This document shows positions 15,917 to 24,361 of a stretch of 64,000 nucleotides of DNA, one piece after another (the first letter of the stretch is position 1; the number at the start of each line of letters is the position of its first letter). The DNA is from Jingyaoa shaoxingensis (GTDB lineage Bacteria > Bacillota > Clostridia > Lachnospirales > Lachnospiraceae), in the NCBI RefSeq assembly GCF_014385005.1, contig NZ_JACRSZ010000007.1, positions 1 to 64,000 of the forward strand, in the 5' to 3' direction. Below the pieces are notes generated by a model. It was not told the DNA's origin. It saw only the letters and a program-made list of their open reading frames with translations, and made no database searches. A program made the position numbers and the translations under genes.

Positions 15917-16276
15917 ATGGATAAAGACAATATTTTTCCAACGATCAAAAAAGGTCTGGAAGATTTTATTCAGGAAGAAGAAGGAAATATTTCCAGATCA
16001 AAAGTGGCCATGATCGGCTCTATGATGGTGATTCTTGGTGTGATGCTGGCAGATGGAAGCGTCTATGCGGCACACCGGTCTCATAGTTCCCATAGTTCTC
16101 ATCGGTCTCACAGCAGTCACAGCTCCCACCGTTCAGGAAGTCACAGCAGCCACAGCTCCCACTCATCAGGCAGTCATAGCTCCCATTCTTCTGGAAGCCA
16201 TTCATCCGGCAGCAGTAAATTAAAAGTGTCTCTTCCGAAGATGCAGATACCGCAGTCTACACCGGATATGTATTAG
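15917..16276 (+). CDS. hxsA: His-Xaa-Ser repeat peptide HxsA
   Basis: A 119-aa precursor with three parts. Residues 1-29 are an acidic leader (DFIQEEEGNISRSK). Residues 30-47 are a hydrophobic segment (VAMIGSMMVILGVMLADG). Residues 53-97 carry 13 His-x-Ser triplets (HRS or HSS), partly divided by Gly-Ser. A basic tail (KLKVSLPKMQIPQS) ends the protein. His-x-Ser arrays with HxsB/C/D define the Hxs systems, in which HxsA is the likely substrate of the radical SAM enzymes. It is the last gene of the operon and is followed by a terminator. The modified product is probably exported or membrane-anchored, since the array follows a membrane-type helix. Confidence 0.9.
   Translation: MDKDNIFPTIKKGLEDFIQEEEGNISRSKVAMIGSMMVILGVMLADGSVYAAHRSHSSHSSHRSHSSHSSHRSGSHSSHSSHSSGSHSSHSSGSHSSGSSKLKVSLPKMQIPQSTPDMY
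16073..16207 (+). repeat. His-x-Ser codon repeat array in hxsA
   Basis: Tandem degenerate 9-bp units encoding HSS or HRS triplets, 13 in total, with Gly-Ser spacers in the second half. The codons vary (CAT/CAC, AGT/AGC/TCC/TCT), so the array is kept at the protein level rather than being a fresh DNA expansion. Confidence 0.85.
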
Positions 16277-16287
16277 ATCGTTTAATG

Positions 16288-16329
16288 AATCAGGAAGGTC
16301 TCATATTTGCGGGACTTTCCTGATTTTTT
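16288..16329 (+). terminator. Terminator of the His-Xaa-Ser operon
   Basis: AATCAGGAAGGTC pairs with GACTTTCCTGATT (one G-U pair) and is followed by a run of Ts. Confidence 0.85.
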
Positions 16330-16472
16330 AGTTCTTATCGTTTGTGGTTGGTATTATTGCCTGATTTCTAATGGAAGGATGGTACGGTATCCAGCCTTGG
16401 TTTCAGAAATTTCAATACGAACGTGATATACATCTTCAAGTATGGATTATTTTAATTTTTTTATTATAGCAG

Positions 16473-16501
16473 TTTACTCATACCCTGGTACGGGGTAAAA
16501 T
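16473..16501 (+). promoter_or_regulatory. Candidate pap promoter with a dyad between -35 and -10
   Basis: TTTACT (16473-16478) and TAAAAT (16496-16501) are 17 bp apart. The spacer and -10 edge hold the dyad TACCCTGGTACGGGGTA (16481-16497), which resembles MerR-family operators. No MerR gene is in the window. The rest of the 16330-16534 gap shows nothing clear. Confidence 0.5.
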
Positions 16502-16534
16502 AGTAAATCATAACATCCCACAGGAGGTAATGCC

Positions 16535-18010
16535 ATGCTTACAAACTGGAACCCGGCGCATATGCCGGAAAAAGAGGAATTAAAGACGCGTTTGTCAGAT
16601 GCGAGAAATCAGTTATACGATCTGCAGATGAAGATCAAGGAACACAAGGTACCGGTATTGGCATTGTTTGAAGGCTGGGGCACTGCAGGTAAGGGCAGTA
16701 CCATTGGCAAGGTAATCCGCAATATTGACCCGCGGTTTTTCAAGGTTGTTACCATGTCAGAACCGACCGCGGAGGAGCAGCGATATCCGTTTCTGTATCG
16801 TTATTTTAAGCATATCCCGGAACAGGGAAAGTTCACATTTCTGGATTCCGGATGGATGGAACAGATCTGCAGGGAGCGTCTGGAGGAAAAGAATGATGAG
16901 AAGGAATATGGCAGCAGAATTGAGAGTATCCGCCGGTTTGAGCGTCAGCTGACAGACAACGGATATCTGGTGCTGAAGTTCTTCATGCACATCGATCAGG
17001 AAGAACAGAAGAAGCGGGAAGAACGTCTTCTGGAGCATAAGGACACCAGATGGAGAGTGTCAGAGTTTGACCGGTGGGAGAATGCACATTATAAGAAGTG
17101 TGTAAAGGTATTTTCCCAGTATATGTCAGATACCAATGCGTCCACATCACCATGGTATATCATAGATGCCAGTGAGCGGAAGTGGGCAGAACTGCAGGTG
17201 TTGGAGACCATGATCAGCAACATTCAGGTGGCACTGCAGAATCAGGCACATTCCGTACCAATTCTGCAGAATGTATTTCCATTGGAGCAGATTCCACGCC
17301 TGTCCGAGATCGAGCTGAAGGATAAGGAACTGGAGGAAGCAGAATACAAAACAGAGCTGAAGAAGCTGCAGAGTGAACTGGGGGAACTTCATAACCGGTT
17401 ATACAGAAAACGGATTCCGGTGATTATTACTTATGAAGGCTGGGATGCTGCCGGAAAAGGCGGGAATATTAAGCGCATCACGGAAGCACTGGATCCGAGA
17501 GGATACGAAGTGCATCCCATTGCCAGTCCCGAACCGCATGAGAAAGCAAGACATTATCTGTGGCGTTTCTGGACGAGACTGCCAAAGAATGGTCATATTG
17601 CGATCTTCGACAGAACCTGGTATGGACGTGTCATGGTAGAGCGGCTGGAAGGATTTTGCAGTGAGAATGACTGGCGGCGTGCCTATAACGAGATCAATGA
17701 GTTCGAAAAAGAACTGAAGGAATGGGGTGCTGTGATCATAAAATTCTGGGTGCAGATCGACAAGGATACCCAGTTGGAACGCTTCGAAGAGCGCCAGAAC
17801 ACACCGGAAAAACAGTGGAAGATCACAGAGGAAGACTGGAGAAACCGTGAAAAGTGGGATGATTACGAAGTGGCGGTAGATGAAATGCTGCAAAAGACGA
17901 ACACATCCTTTGCCCCGTGGCATGTACTGGAATCTGTAGATAAGAAATACGCCAGAATTAAAGCACTGAAAATCGTAATCGAAGAAATCCAAAAAGCACT
18001 GGGGGAATAA
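16535..18010 (+). CDS. pap: Polyphosphate:AMP phosphotransferase (two-domain PPK2)
   Basis: A 491-aa protein made of two tandem PPK2 domains, the architecture of class II polyphosphate:AMP phosphotransferases, which make ADP from AMP and polyphosphate. The second domain has the full Walker A, EGWDAAGKGGN, with Asp304, and the lid motif FDRTWYGRVMVERLEGF. The first domain has FEGWGTAGKGST, where Gly replaces the catalytic Asp at position 49, as expected for the inactive half of this family. The ATG follows AGGAGG. It appears to be transcribed alone or with the next gene 21 bp downstream, and probably supports nucleotide energy balance under stress. Confidence 0.9.
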   Translation: MLTNWNPAHMPEKEELKTRLSDARNQLYDLQMKIKEHKVPVLALFEGWGTAGKGSTIGKVIRNIDPRFFKVVTMSEPTAEEQRYPFLYRYFKHIPEQGKFTFLDSGWMEQICRERLEEKNDEKEYGSRIESIRRFERQLTDNGYLVLKFFMHIDQEEQKKREERLLEHKDTRWRVSEFDRWENAHYKKCVKVFSQYMSDTNASTSPWYIIDASERKWAELQVLETMISNIQVALQNQAHSVPILQNVFPLEQIPRLSEIELKDKELEEAEYKTELKKLQSELGELHNRLYRKRIPVIITYEGWDAAGKGGNIKRITEALDPRGYEVHPIASPEPHEKARHYLWRFWTRLPKNGHIAIFDRTWYGRVMVERLEGFCSENDWRRAYNEINEFEKELKEWGAVIIKFWVQIDKDTQLERFEERQNTPEKQWKITEEDWRNREKWDDYEVAVDEMLQKTNTSFAPWHVLESVDKKYARIKALKIVIEEIQKALGE

Positions 18011-18031
18011 AAGATCAGTGCAAAGTGTGAA

Positions 18032-18619
18032 ATGAGCGAAATACAAAGCAAAGGCATGGAAGAAATGAAATACAAGAATTATGACATTGAGTTGATCCGC
18101 AGCCGTCGCAAGACCATTGCCATTGAAATTCATCCAGATCTCAGTATAAGGGTGCGGGCACCGTTGCGGATGCCTCAGTATCGGATTATGGAGTTTTTGG
18201 AAGAGAAGGAGCATTGGATCGATCTGCACCTGGAGAAGATGAGGCAGAGACAGGAAAGTAACGCAGATCAGACGTCCCGAATTTCGATTTCCGAAGAAGA
18301 AATAAAGCAATTAACAGAACTGGCAAAAGAGGTAATCCCACAGCGGGTTGCCTTTTTTGCCGCACAGATGGGTGTGAATTACGGCAGAATCACGATCCGC
18401 AATCAGAAGACCAGATGGGGAAGCTGCAGTCAGGCAGGAAATCTGAATTTTAACTGCAGATTGATGAAGATGCCACCGGAAGTATTGGACTATGTGGTGG
18501 TACATGAGCTGTGCCACCGTAAGCAGATGAATCATTCGCGGGCATTCTGGGAAGAAGTAGAAAAGGTACTGCCAGATTATCGCGTTACACGGCAATGGCT
18601 GAAACAGAACGGAAGATAA
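18032..18619 (+). CDS. YgjP-like (DUF45) zinc metallopeptidase-fold protein
   Basis: A 195-aa cytosolic protein of the YgjP/DUF45 family (PF01863). The zinc site is His158-Glu159-x-x-His162 (VVHELCHRKQMNHSRAFW), preceded by the family motif QKTRWGSCSQAGNLNFNCRL. The N-terminal half (ELIRSRRKTIAIEIHPDLSI) is also typical. The start is uncertain: 18032, 18056 and 18065 are in frame, and none has a strong ribosome binding site. The physiological substrate is unknown. It sits 21 bp after pap. Confidence 0.85.
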   Translation: MSEIQSKGMEEMKYKNYDIELIRSRRKTIAIEIHPDLSIRVRAPLRMPQYRIMEFLEEKEHWIDLHLEKMRQRQESNADQTSRISISEEEIKQLTELAKEVIPQRVAFFAAQMGVNYGRITIRNQKTRWGSCSQAGNLNFNCRLMKMPPEVLDYVVVHELCHRKQMNHSRAFWEEVEKVLPDYRVTRQWLKQNGR

Positions 18620-18626
18620 ACCTTTC

Positions 18627-18655
18627 TTGCAATCCATCCCAGAATCCGTTACAAT
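18627..18655 (+). promoter_or_regulatory. Promoter of the AGCS symporter gene
   Basis: TTGCAA (18627-18632) and TACAAT (18650-18655) are separated by 17 bp, about 80 bp before the chosen start. Confidence 0.6.
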
Positions 18656-18735
18656 AATACTATTGTGGAGTGAAATACAGAAGAAACGTATTTTGCAGGA
18701 AGAGCAAAATTCATGGAAAGAGGACAAGAGAGAGT

Positions 18736-20127
18736 ATGATAGAGGCAATAGAAAGGATAAACAGTGTAGTCAACAATTTTATCTGGGGAGTTCCGGCCAT
18801 GCTGTGTATTTTCGGCGTGGGGCTGTACTTAAGTATCAGGACAAACTTCCTGCAGATTCGGAAGTTCCCTTACGCGATTAAAACAACAATTGGACGAATG
18901 TTTCGTAAAAAGAATGCATCCGACGGTACACTGACTCCGTTTCAGGCTGTCTGTACCGCACTGGCGGCCACAGTGGGAACCGGTAACATTGCAGGTGTAG
19001 CAGGAGCCATCGCCATTGGTGGTCCCGGCGCTGTATTCTGGATGTGGGTATCTGCCCTTTTGGGCATGTGTACCAAGTTCGCAGAAGTGACCCTGGCAGT
19101 ACAGTTCCGTGAGAAGAATGCCAACGGAGATCTGGTTGGCGGACCAATGTATTACATCAAAAACGGGCTGGGCAAAAAATGGCTGTGGCTGGCATATCTG
19201 TTTGCAGCCTTCGGTGTGCTGACGGTGTTCGGTACCGGTAATGCCACACAGGTCAATACCATTACCACTGCGGTGAATTCCGCACTGTTAAATTATCATG
19301 TGATTCCGGAGAGTGCGGTAGCAACATCGAATCTGATTATCGGCATTATTATCACCATTCTGGTTGGCATGATTCTTCTTGGAGGAATCAAACGAATTGG
19401 TCAGGTAACAGAGAAACTGGTGCCATTTATGGCATTGTTATATATCGTTCTGGCAATCGGTGTAGTCGTGATAAACATCCGTGTTCTGCCGGCTGTATTT
19501 GTATCTATTGTAAGAGGAGCATTTCAGCCATCTGCCGTAACCGGCGGTGTGGTAGGAAGCATGTTCCTGAGTATGAAAAAGGGAGTCTCCCGTGGTATCT
19601 TTTCCAATGAAGCAGGTCTTGGTACCGGATCCATTGCCCACGCCTGTGCAGATACCAGAAAACCGGTAAAACAGGGGATGTTTGGTATTTTCGAAGTATT
19701 TGCAGATACCATTGTGATCTGTACACTGACAGCGCTTGTTATTCTGTGCAGTCAGGTACCGATAAACTACGGAGCGGCAGCAGGTGCAGAGCTGACTATT
19801 CAGGGATTTACATCTGTATATGGCGACTGGGTATCCATCTTTACAGCCCTTGCCATGTGCTGTTTTGCTTTTTCCACCATTCTGGGATGGGGACTGTATG
19901 GCGCAAGATGTATTGAGTTCCTGTTTTCAGAAAAAGTCATCAAGCCATTCATGGTGGCATATGCACTGGTTGCTATTCTTGGTGCCACAGCGAATCTGGG
20001 ACTGATGTGGAGCATTGCAGAGACCTTCAACGGTCTGATGGCTATCCCGAACTTAATTGCACTGTTCCTGCTGTCCGGAATAGTGGTGAAACTGGTAAAA
20101 GATTATTTTGCATCCGGTGAGGAATAG
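18736..20127 (+). CDS. AGCS-family sodium:alanine/glycine symporter
   Basis: A 463-aa integral membrane protein of the alanine or glycine:cation symporter family (AgcS/AlsT). The signature regions are ATVGTGNIAGVAGAIAIGGP, FWMWVSALLGMCTKFAEVTL and SNEAGLGTGSIAHA. About eleven hydrophobic spans are visible. An upstream in-frame ATG at 18670 would add a basic tail of 22 residues; ATG 18736 has AGAGGA upstream and begins the conserved N-terminus, so it is chosen. It takes up small neutral amino acids with Na+. The reductase gene follows after 15 bp and may be co-transcribed. Confidence 0.9.
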   Translation: MIEAIERINSVVNNFIWGVPAMLCIFGVGLYLSIRTNFLQIRKFPYAIKTTIGRMFRKKNASDGTLTPFQAVCTALAATVGTGNIAGVAGAIAIGGPGAVFWMWVSALLGMCTKFAEVTLAVQFREKNANGDLVGGPMYYIKNGLGKKWLWLAYLFAAFGVLTVFGTGNATQVNTITTAVNSALLNYHVIPESAVATSNLIIGIIITILVGMILLGGIKRIGQVTEKLVPFMALLYIVLAIGVVVINIRVLPAVFVSIVRGAFQPSAVTGGVVGSMFLSMKKGVSRGIFSNEAGLGTGSIAHACADTRKPVKQGMFGIFEVFADTIVICTLTALVILCSQVPINYGAAAGAELTIQGFTSVYGDWVSIFTALAMCCFAFSTILGWGLYGARCIEFLFSEKVIKPFMVAYALVAILGATANLGLMWSIAETFNGLMAIPNLIALFLLSGIVVKLVKDYFASGEE

Positions 20128-20142
20128 AACAGGAGAGAACAT

Positions 20143-21060
20143 ATGGAACAGATCGTACTCATTGGTTTTGGGGCAATCGGAATTCCCATTGCCTGGCATA
20201 TGAATCAGTGTTATGGAGACCGATTTGCCCTGGTTGCCACCGGGCAGCGCAGGAAGAAGATGGAGAAGAAGCATTACTGGGTAAATGGAGCTGCCTTTTC
20301 TCCGAAGATAATTTCAACGGCAGAGGAGCTGGTGGAAAAGCCTTCCCTTGCCATTATCTGTGTCAAAAATTATGATATCGAATCTGCGATAGAAGATCTG
20401 CGTCCGGTGATTGCACCGGGAACAATTCTTCTTCCTCTTCAGAATGGAATCTATGCATTCCGGAGATTCTGTGAGGCATTTCCGGAGAATATTGTACTGA
20501 AGGGGTACATACAGGGACCGAATACCATTATGGATGGAGAAAATCTCCTTTTCACCAATGCGGGAGTGACCCACATCGGTGCATCTTCCTATTCCGGAGA
20601 TGATATTGTACAGTATGTTTACCGGCTGATGCACAGTACCGGGCTGGATGTAGTGGTAGAAGCAGACATAGACAAAATGGTATGGAAAAAATGGATGCTG
20701 AATGTAGCGGGCAATTCTGTAACGGCACTGACCGGGGCAGATTACAGTAAGTTTCGGACTTATGAAGAGCTGCAGACCATCTGCCGGAAAAGCATGCGGG
20801 AGTTTGTGAAGGTGGCGCAGGCCAAAGAAATTCCCCTTTCTGAAGAAGATATCGAAGATATTATTCAGTATTATGTCAGCTACAAAGGCGCAAAGAAGAC
20901 GTCCATGCTGGAGGATGTGCTGCATCACAGAAGAACAGAAAATGAGTATCTGGCAGGAACGCTTCTGCAGATGGCAAAGAAAAAGCAGATCCCGGTTCCG
21001 GCAACCGAGACACTGTATCTGCTGATGAAGGCAAAAGAAGAGATCTATCTGAATGAATAG
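20143..21060 (+). CDS. Ketopantoate reductase-family oxidoreductase (PanE/ApbA-like)
   Basis: A 305-aa NAD(P)-dependent enzyme of the 2-dehydropantoate 2-reductase family. The N-terminal Rossmann motif is VLIGFGAIGIPIAW, followed by ICVKNYDIESAIEDLRP and LLPLQNGI; the C-terminal helical domain has MVWKKWMLNVAGNSVTALTG with the catalytic-type lysine. True PanE makes pantoate for coenzyme A, but many paralogues act on other 2-oxoacids. There are no pantothenate genes nearby, so the substrate is uncertain. Confidence 0.78.
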   Translation: MEQIVLIGFGAIGIPIAWHMNQCYGDRFALVATGQRRKKMEKKHYWVNGAAFSPKIISTAEELVEKPSLAIICVKNYDIESAIEDLRPVIAPGTILLPLQNGIYAFRRFCEAFPENIVLKGYIQGPNTIMDGENLLFTNAGVTHIGASSYSGDDIVQYVYRLMHSTGLDVVVEADIDKMVWKKWMLNVAGNSVTALTGADYSKFRTYEELQTICRKSMREFVKVAQAKEIPLSEEDIEDIIQYYVSYKGAKKTSMLEDVLHHRRTENEYLAGTLLQMAKKKQIPVPATETLYLLMKAKEEIYLNE

Positions 21061-21215
21061 TAGCACTGTATAATATGGATGTGAATCTGGTATATCAGAT
21101 GTGAAATGGAAAAAGCTGAAAAAACTCTGGAAGAATAGAATGATCCGTGATAAGATAAGGCAAACATATTTTTGGAAACCAACAGACGGCAGAATATAAG
21201 ACAAGGGGGATTTCG

Positions 21216-22802
21216 TTGGCGGGAAAAGGATTTGTCAGAGAATTACGGATACACAGGAAAACATTAAAAGATAAGATACAGGAAAAGGCGCGGGAATCAG
21301 TAACAGCAGTACTGCCGGTCATGGTGATAGTACTGATACTGAGTTTTGTCATAGCGCCTCTTTCCCCTGAGATTATGGTGGAATTTATCATAGGCGCTGT
21401 GCTGGTTATTATCGGCATGGCGTTTTTTTCACTTGGTGCAGAAGTTTCCATGACTCCTATGGGAGAACGGGTTGGCGGAAGTCTGGTGAAAACAAAAAAG
21501 CTGTGGTTCATTATCGGAACCGGATTTATTTTGGGAATTATTATTACCATATCAGAACCGGATCTTCAGGTTCTGGCGCAGCAGGTACCATCCGTACCCA
21601 ATATGGTATTGATCCTGTCGGTGGCAGCAGGGGTTGGAATCTTTCTGGCAGTTGCACTGATGCGAATTCTATTTGGTTTTGCGCTGGCACCATTACTGAT
21701 CGTATTTTATGTGATCATTTTTCTGCTGGCAATGCTGGTGCCGGGAGATTTCCTGGCAGTTGCCTTTGATTCAGGAGGCGTGACGACAGGTCCTATGACA
21801 GTACCTTTTATTATGGCACTTGGCGTGGGAATTTCTTCCATTCGTAATGACCGTCATGCGGAAGATGACAGCTTCGGACTGGTTGCGTTGTGCTCCATCG
21901 GCCCGATTCTTGCAGTCTTGCTGTTAAGCCTGATATATCAGACAGAAGGATGCTTTTCTCCGGAGAGAAGCGGAAGTATTGCGAATTCTGTAGAAGTCGG
22001 GCAGCTTTTTCTGGGGGCAATTCCGGAATACATAAAAGAGATAGGCGTATCCCTCCTTCCGATTACAGTATTCTTTGGGCTCTTTCAGATTTTTTCGCTG
22101 AAACTGGAACGAAGAACACTTAGTAAAATCCTGATTGGACTGGTGTATACCTATATTGGTCTGGTACTGTTCCTGACAGGGGCAAATGTGGGATTTATTC
22201 CTGCAGGAAACGCACTTGGAACTGTACTGGCATCGCTTCCGTATGCATGGATTCTGGTGCCTCTTGGAATGCTGATCGGGTATTTTATCGTAAAAGCGGA
22301 ACCTGCGGTGTATGTGCTGATGAAGCAGGTAGAAGAACTGACAGATGGCGCGATATCGGGAAGGGCTATGCAGATCAGTTTATCCATAGGCGTTGCGGCG
22401 TCGGTAGGGCTTTCTATGATTCGAGTCTTAAAGGGAATCTCGATTTTATGGTTCCTGATACCGGGATATGCCATTGCATTGGGACTGACCTTCCTGGTTC
22501 CGAAGATCTTTACTGCCATCGCCTTTGACTCCGGTGGTGTGGCGTCCGGACCGATGACGGCTACTTTTCTGCTTCCACTGGCGCAGGGTGCCTGTATTGC
22601 CGTGGGAGGAGATGTAGTCCGGGATGCATTTGGCGTGGTAGCAATGGTAGCTATGACGCCACTGATTACCATCCAGATTCTTGGTGTACTATACGTGAAG
22701 AAAGAAGCACAGTCTGCAGGCAGAACACCTGGCATGGAATATCAGACAGATATGATGGAACTGTTTGCAGAGTATGGCGATGATGAAATCATCGAGTTCT
22801 GA
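21216..22802 (+). CDS. DUF1538 multi-span membrane protein
   Basis: A 528-aa membrane protein of the DUF1538 family. It is an internal duplication: AFDSGGVTTGPMTVPFIMAL in the first half matches AFDSGGVASGPMTATFLLPL in the second, each within similar blocks of hydrophobic helices. The duplicated motif suggests a two-fold symmetric transporter. The start is a TTG at 21216 with AAGGGGG ahead. A double P-II protein follows after 17 bp, which points to control of transport by nucleotide or metabolite binding, as AmtB is controlled by GlnB/GlnK. The substrate is unknown. Confidence 0.82.
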   Translation: MAGKGFVRELRIHRKTLKDKIQEKARESVTAVLPVMVIVLILSFVIAPLSPEIMVEFIIGAVLVIIGMAFFSLGAEVSMTPMGERVGGSLVKTKKLWFIIGTGFILGIIITISEPDLQVLAQQVPSVPNMVLILSVAAGVGIFLAVALMRILFGFALAPLLIVFYVIIFLLAMLVPGDFLAVAFDSGGVTTGPMTVPFIMALGVGISSIRNDRHAEDDSFGLVALCSIGPILAVLLLSLIYQTEGCFSPERSGSIANSVEVGQLFLGAIPEYIKEIGVSLLPITVFFGLFQIFSLKLERRTLSKILIGLVYTYIGLVLFLTGANVGFIPAGNALGTVLASLPYAWILVPLGMLIGYFIVKAEPAVYVLMKQVEELTDGAISGRAMQISLSIGVAASVGLSMIRVLKGISILWFLIPGYAIALGLTFLVPKIFTAIAFDSGGVASGPMTATFLLPLAQGACIAVGGDVVRDAFGVVAMVAMTPLITIQILGVLYVKKEAQSAGRTPGMEYQTDMMELFAEYGDDEIIEF

Positions 22803-22819
22803 GAAAGGAAAAACAGGAT

Positions 22820-23500
22820 ATGAGCAGAGTATCGATGCTGATTACCATCAGCAGCCGGAAAAAAATATCAGAATTTGTGAATTTTTATGAAACCTGGCAG
22901 GTAAAAGCCGGAACAATTTCCCTGGGGCGTGGGACGGCAGCCAGTGAGGTGCTGGATTATCTGGGACTGGAAGATGAAGAAAAGGGAGTTTTTTTCTCAC
23001 TGGTTACAGACGCTGTATGGCAGAAGCTGCAAAAGGGACTGCAGAAAGAATTACAGATTGACATTCCGGGAACCGGAATCGCCTTTACCGTTCCCTTATC
23101 CAGCATAGGAGGAAAAAGGACACTGGCATTTTTCCTGGATGGACAGGAGTTTGAAAAAGAGGAGGAAGCAGAGATGACAGATGCGAAGCATGAACTGATT
23201 ATTGCGATTGCCAATTACGGATATACAACGAAAGTCATGGAAGCAGCCAGATCCGGAGGTGCCACGGGTGGCACCGTGCTTCATGGAAAAGGCGTCGGAA
23301 TGAAGCGGGCAGAACAGTTCCTGGGAGTCTCGCTTGTCTCTGAAAAAGAAGTGATACTGATCGTCTCAAAAAAAGAAGAGAAAAATGCGATTATGAATGC
23401 CATTATGGAAAAGACAGGAATCGGAACAAAGGCCGGAGCAATCGTATTTTCCCTCCCGGTTACCGGGGCGGCGGGCTTAAGGCTTCTGGAAGAAATGTAA
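22820..23500 (+). CDS. Tandem P-II-like regulatory protein
   Basis: A 226-aa protein of two P-II-like units. The second unit (from about residue 123) is clear: LIIAIANYGYTTKVMEAARS, GATGGTVLHGKGVG and the end segment TGIGTKAGAIVFSLPV. The first unit (residues 1-110) is more diverged (SMLITISSRKKISEFVNFYE, GTISLGRGTA). The classical T-loop uridylylation Tyr is not evident. Because it directly follows the DUF1538 gene, it is probably the cytosolic regulator of that membrane protein. It ends at a terminator shared with the convergent araC gene. Confidence 0.8.
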   Translation: MSRVSMLITISSRKKISEFVNFYETWQVKAGTISLGRGTAASEVLDYLGLEDEEKGVFFSLVTDAVWQKLQKGLQKELQIDIPGTGIAFTVPLSSIGGKRTLAFFLDGQEFEKEEEAEMTDAKHELIIAIANYGYTTKVMEAARSGGATGGTVLHGKGVGMKRAEQFLGVSLVSEKEVILIVSKKEEKNAIMNAIMEKTGIGTKAGAIVFSLPVTGAAGLRLLEEM

Positions 23501-23512
23501 AAACGGCAGCAG

Positions 23513-23545
23513 GCAGGGACATTATTTTTGTCCCTGCTTTTTTTT
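23513..23545. terminator. Bidirectional terminator between P-II and araC genes
   Basis: GCAGGGAC (23513-23520) and GTCCCTGC (23530-23537) form a perfect stem followed by eight Ts. The two genes converge here and the araC stop codon lies within the loop. Confidence 0.9.
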
Positions 23546-24361
23546 AGCAAGTTTTCGGTAAGTGCCTGCCGTCATCTGGCAGTACTTGCGAAAACTCTGT
23601 GAAAGATAGCTCTGAGAAGAAAAACCGGTCAGATGGGCAATATCTGAGATGCCATAGTCACTGTTTTCCAACAGATCCTTGCAGACTTCGATGCGCTTCC
23701 GGTTCAGATAATTAATCGGTGAGATATCATAATACCGGGAGAATTCGTGACTCAGATAATATTTGTTCAGGTGACTGAGTTCTGCCAGATGATCCAGAGT
23801 AATGTTATCACTGTAGTTAGAGTCCAGATAACGCTTGATGGCGGCACATTCACGGCTTGGATGCTGGGATGGCATCAGCTCAAAGGCAGAATCAGTAATA
23901 CGGCGCAGCTGGATCATCAGGATCTCCAGCATGTGGCGGCAGATCACATCGTATCCTTCTTCCTGACGGTCCAGTTCGCGGAAAAGTGACTGGAAGTAGA
24001 ACAGAAGGTTGACCTCGCGGTTGTGACAGTGCAGAATCTGAAAGTCTTTATGATCTTTAAAGGAAAAACCGATTCCGTCGATACCAAGGGTCAGATAACT
24101 CAGAGGAGGGCTGCCTTTGGAAAGTTCAGTGTGCAAAATCTGAGGATTAATGATGACCAGATCATCTTTGGCAATAGGGTAATGCTCATCCTCAATCAGG
24201 AATTCTCCTTTACCGTTCTGCACATAGAACAATTCAGTAAAAGCGTGGGAATGACGGATACTTGGCCAGTCACCTTCGTATCTGGAGGAAGAAGCACTGA
24301 GCAGTACCGCATCAGTAGCGGAAGACTGTTCGGAAGAAAATCGCAGGGATCTGGTACTCAT
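23522..24361 (-). CDS. AraC-family transcriptional regulator
   Basis: A 279-aa regulator, the only complete minus-strand gene outside the IS element. The N-terminal part is a cupin-type sensor (SIRHSHAFTELFYVQNGKGE, then HYPIAKDDLVIINPQILHTE). The C-terminal 100 residues are the AraC DNA-binding domain with two helix-turn-helix units (ITLDHLAELSHLNKYYLSHE and GISDIAHLTGFSSQSYLSQS). It is transcribed divergently from the adjacent ABC importer/GH112 operon, the common layout for an activator of a sugar operon, so it probably turns that operon on when the glycan is present. Confidence 0.88.
   Translation of the reverse strand: MSTRSLRFSSEQSSATDAVLLSASSSRYEGDWPSIRHSHAFTELFYVQNGKGEFLIEDEHYPIAKDDLVIINPQILHTELSKGSPPLSYLTLGIDGIGFSFKDHKDFQILHCHNREVNLLFYFQSLFRELDRQEEGYDVICRHMLEILMIQLRRITDSAFELMPSQHPSRECAAIKRYLDSNYSDNITLDHLAELSHLNKYYLSHEFSRYYDISPINYLNRKRIEVCKDLLENSDYGISDIAHLTGFSSQSYLSQSFRKYCQMTAGTYRKLAKKKQGQK

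Noticed and set aside
16073..16207. His-Ser codon array as a CRISPR or satellite
   Set aside because: Units are in frame, codon-varied and part of a gene with leader and tail, so it is a protein-level repeat.
17399..18310. Long minus-strand open frame (about 300 codons) opposite pap
   Set aside because: It is the antisense of the well-matched PPK2 domains; its translation is rich in Phe, Leu, His and Cys, as expected of a shadow frame.
20314..21204. Minus-strand frame opposite the PanE-like gene
   Set aside because: No start signal, low-complexity composition, and the plus-strand frame has a clear Rossmann motif.
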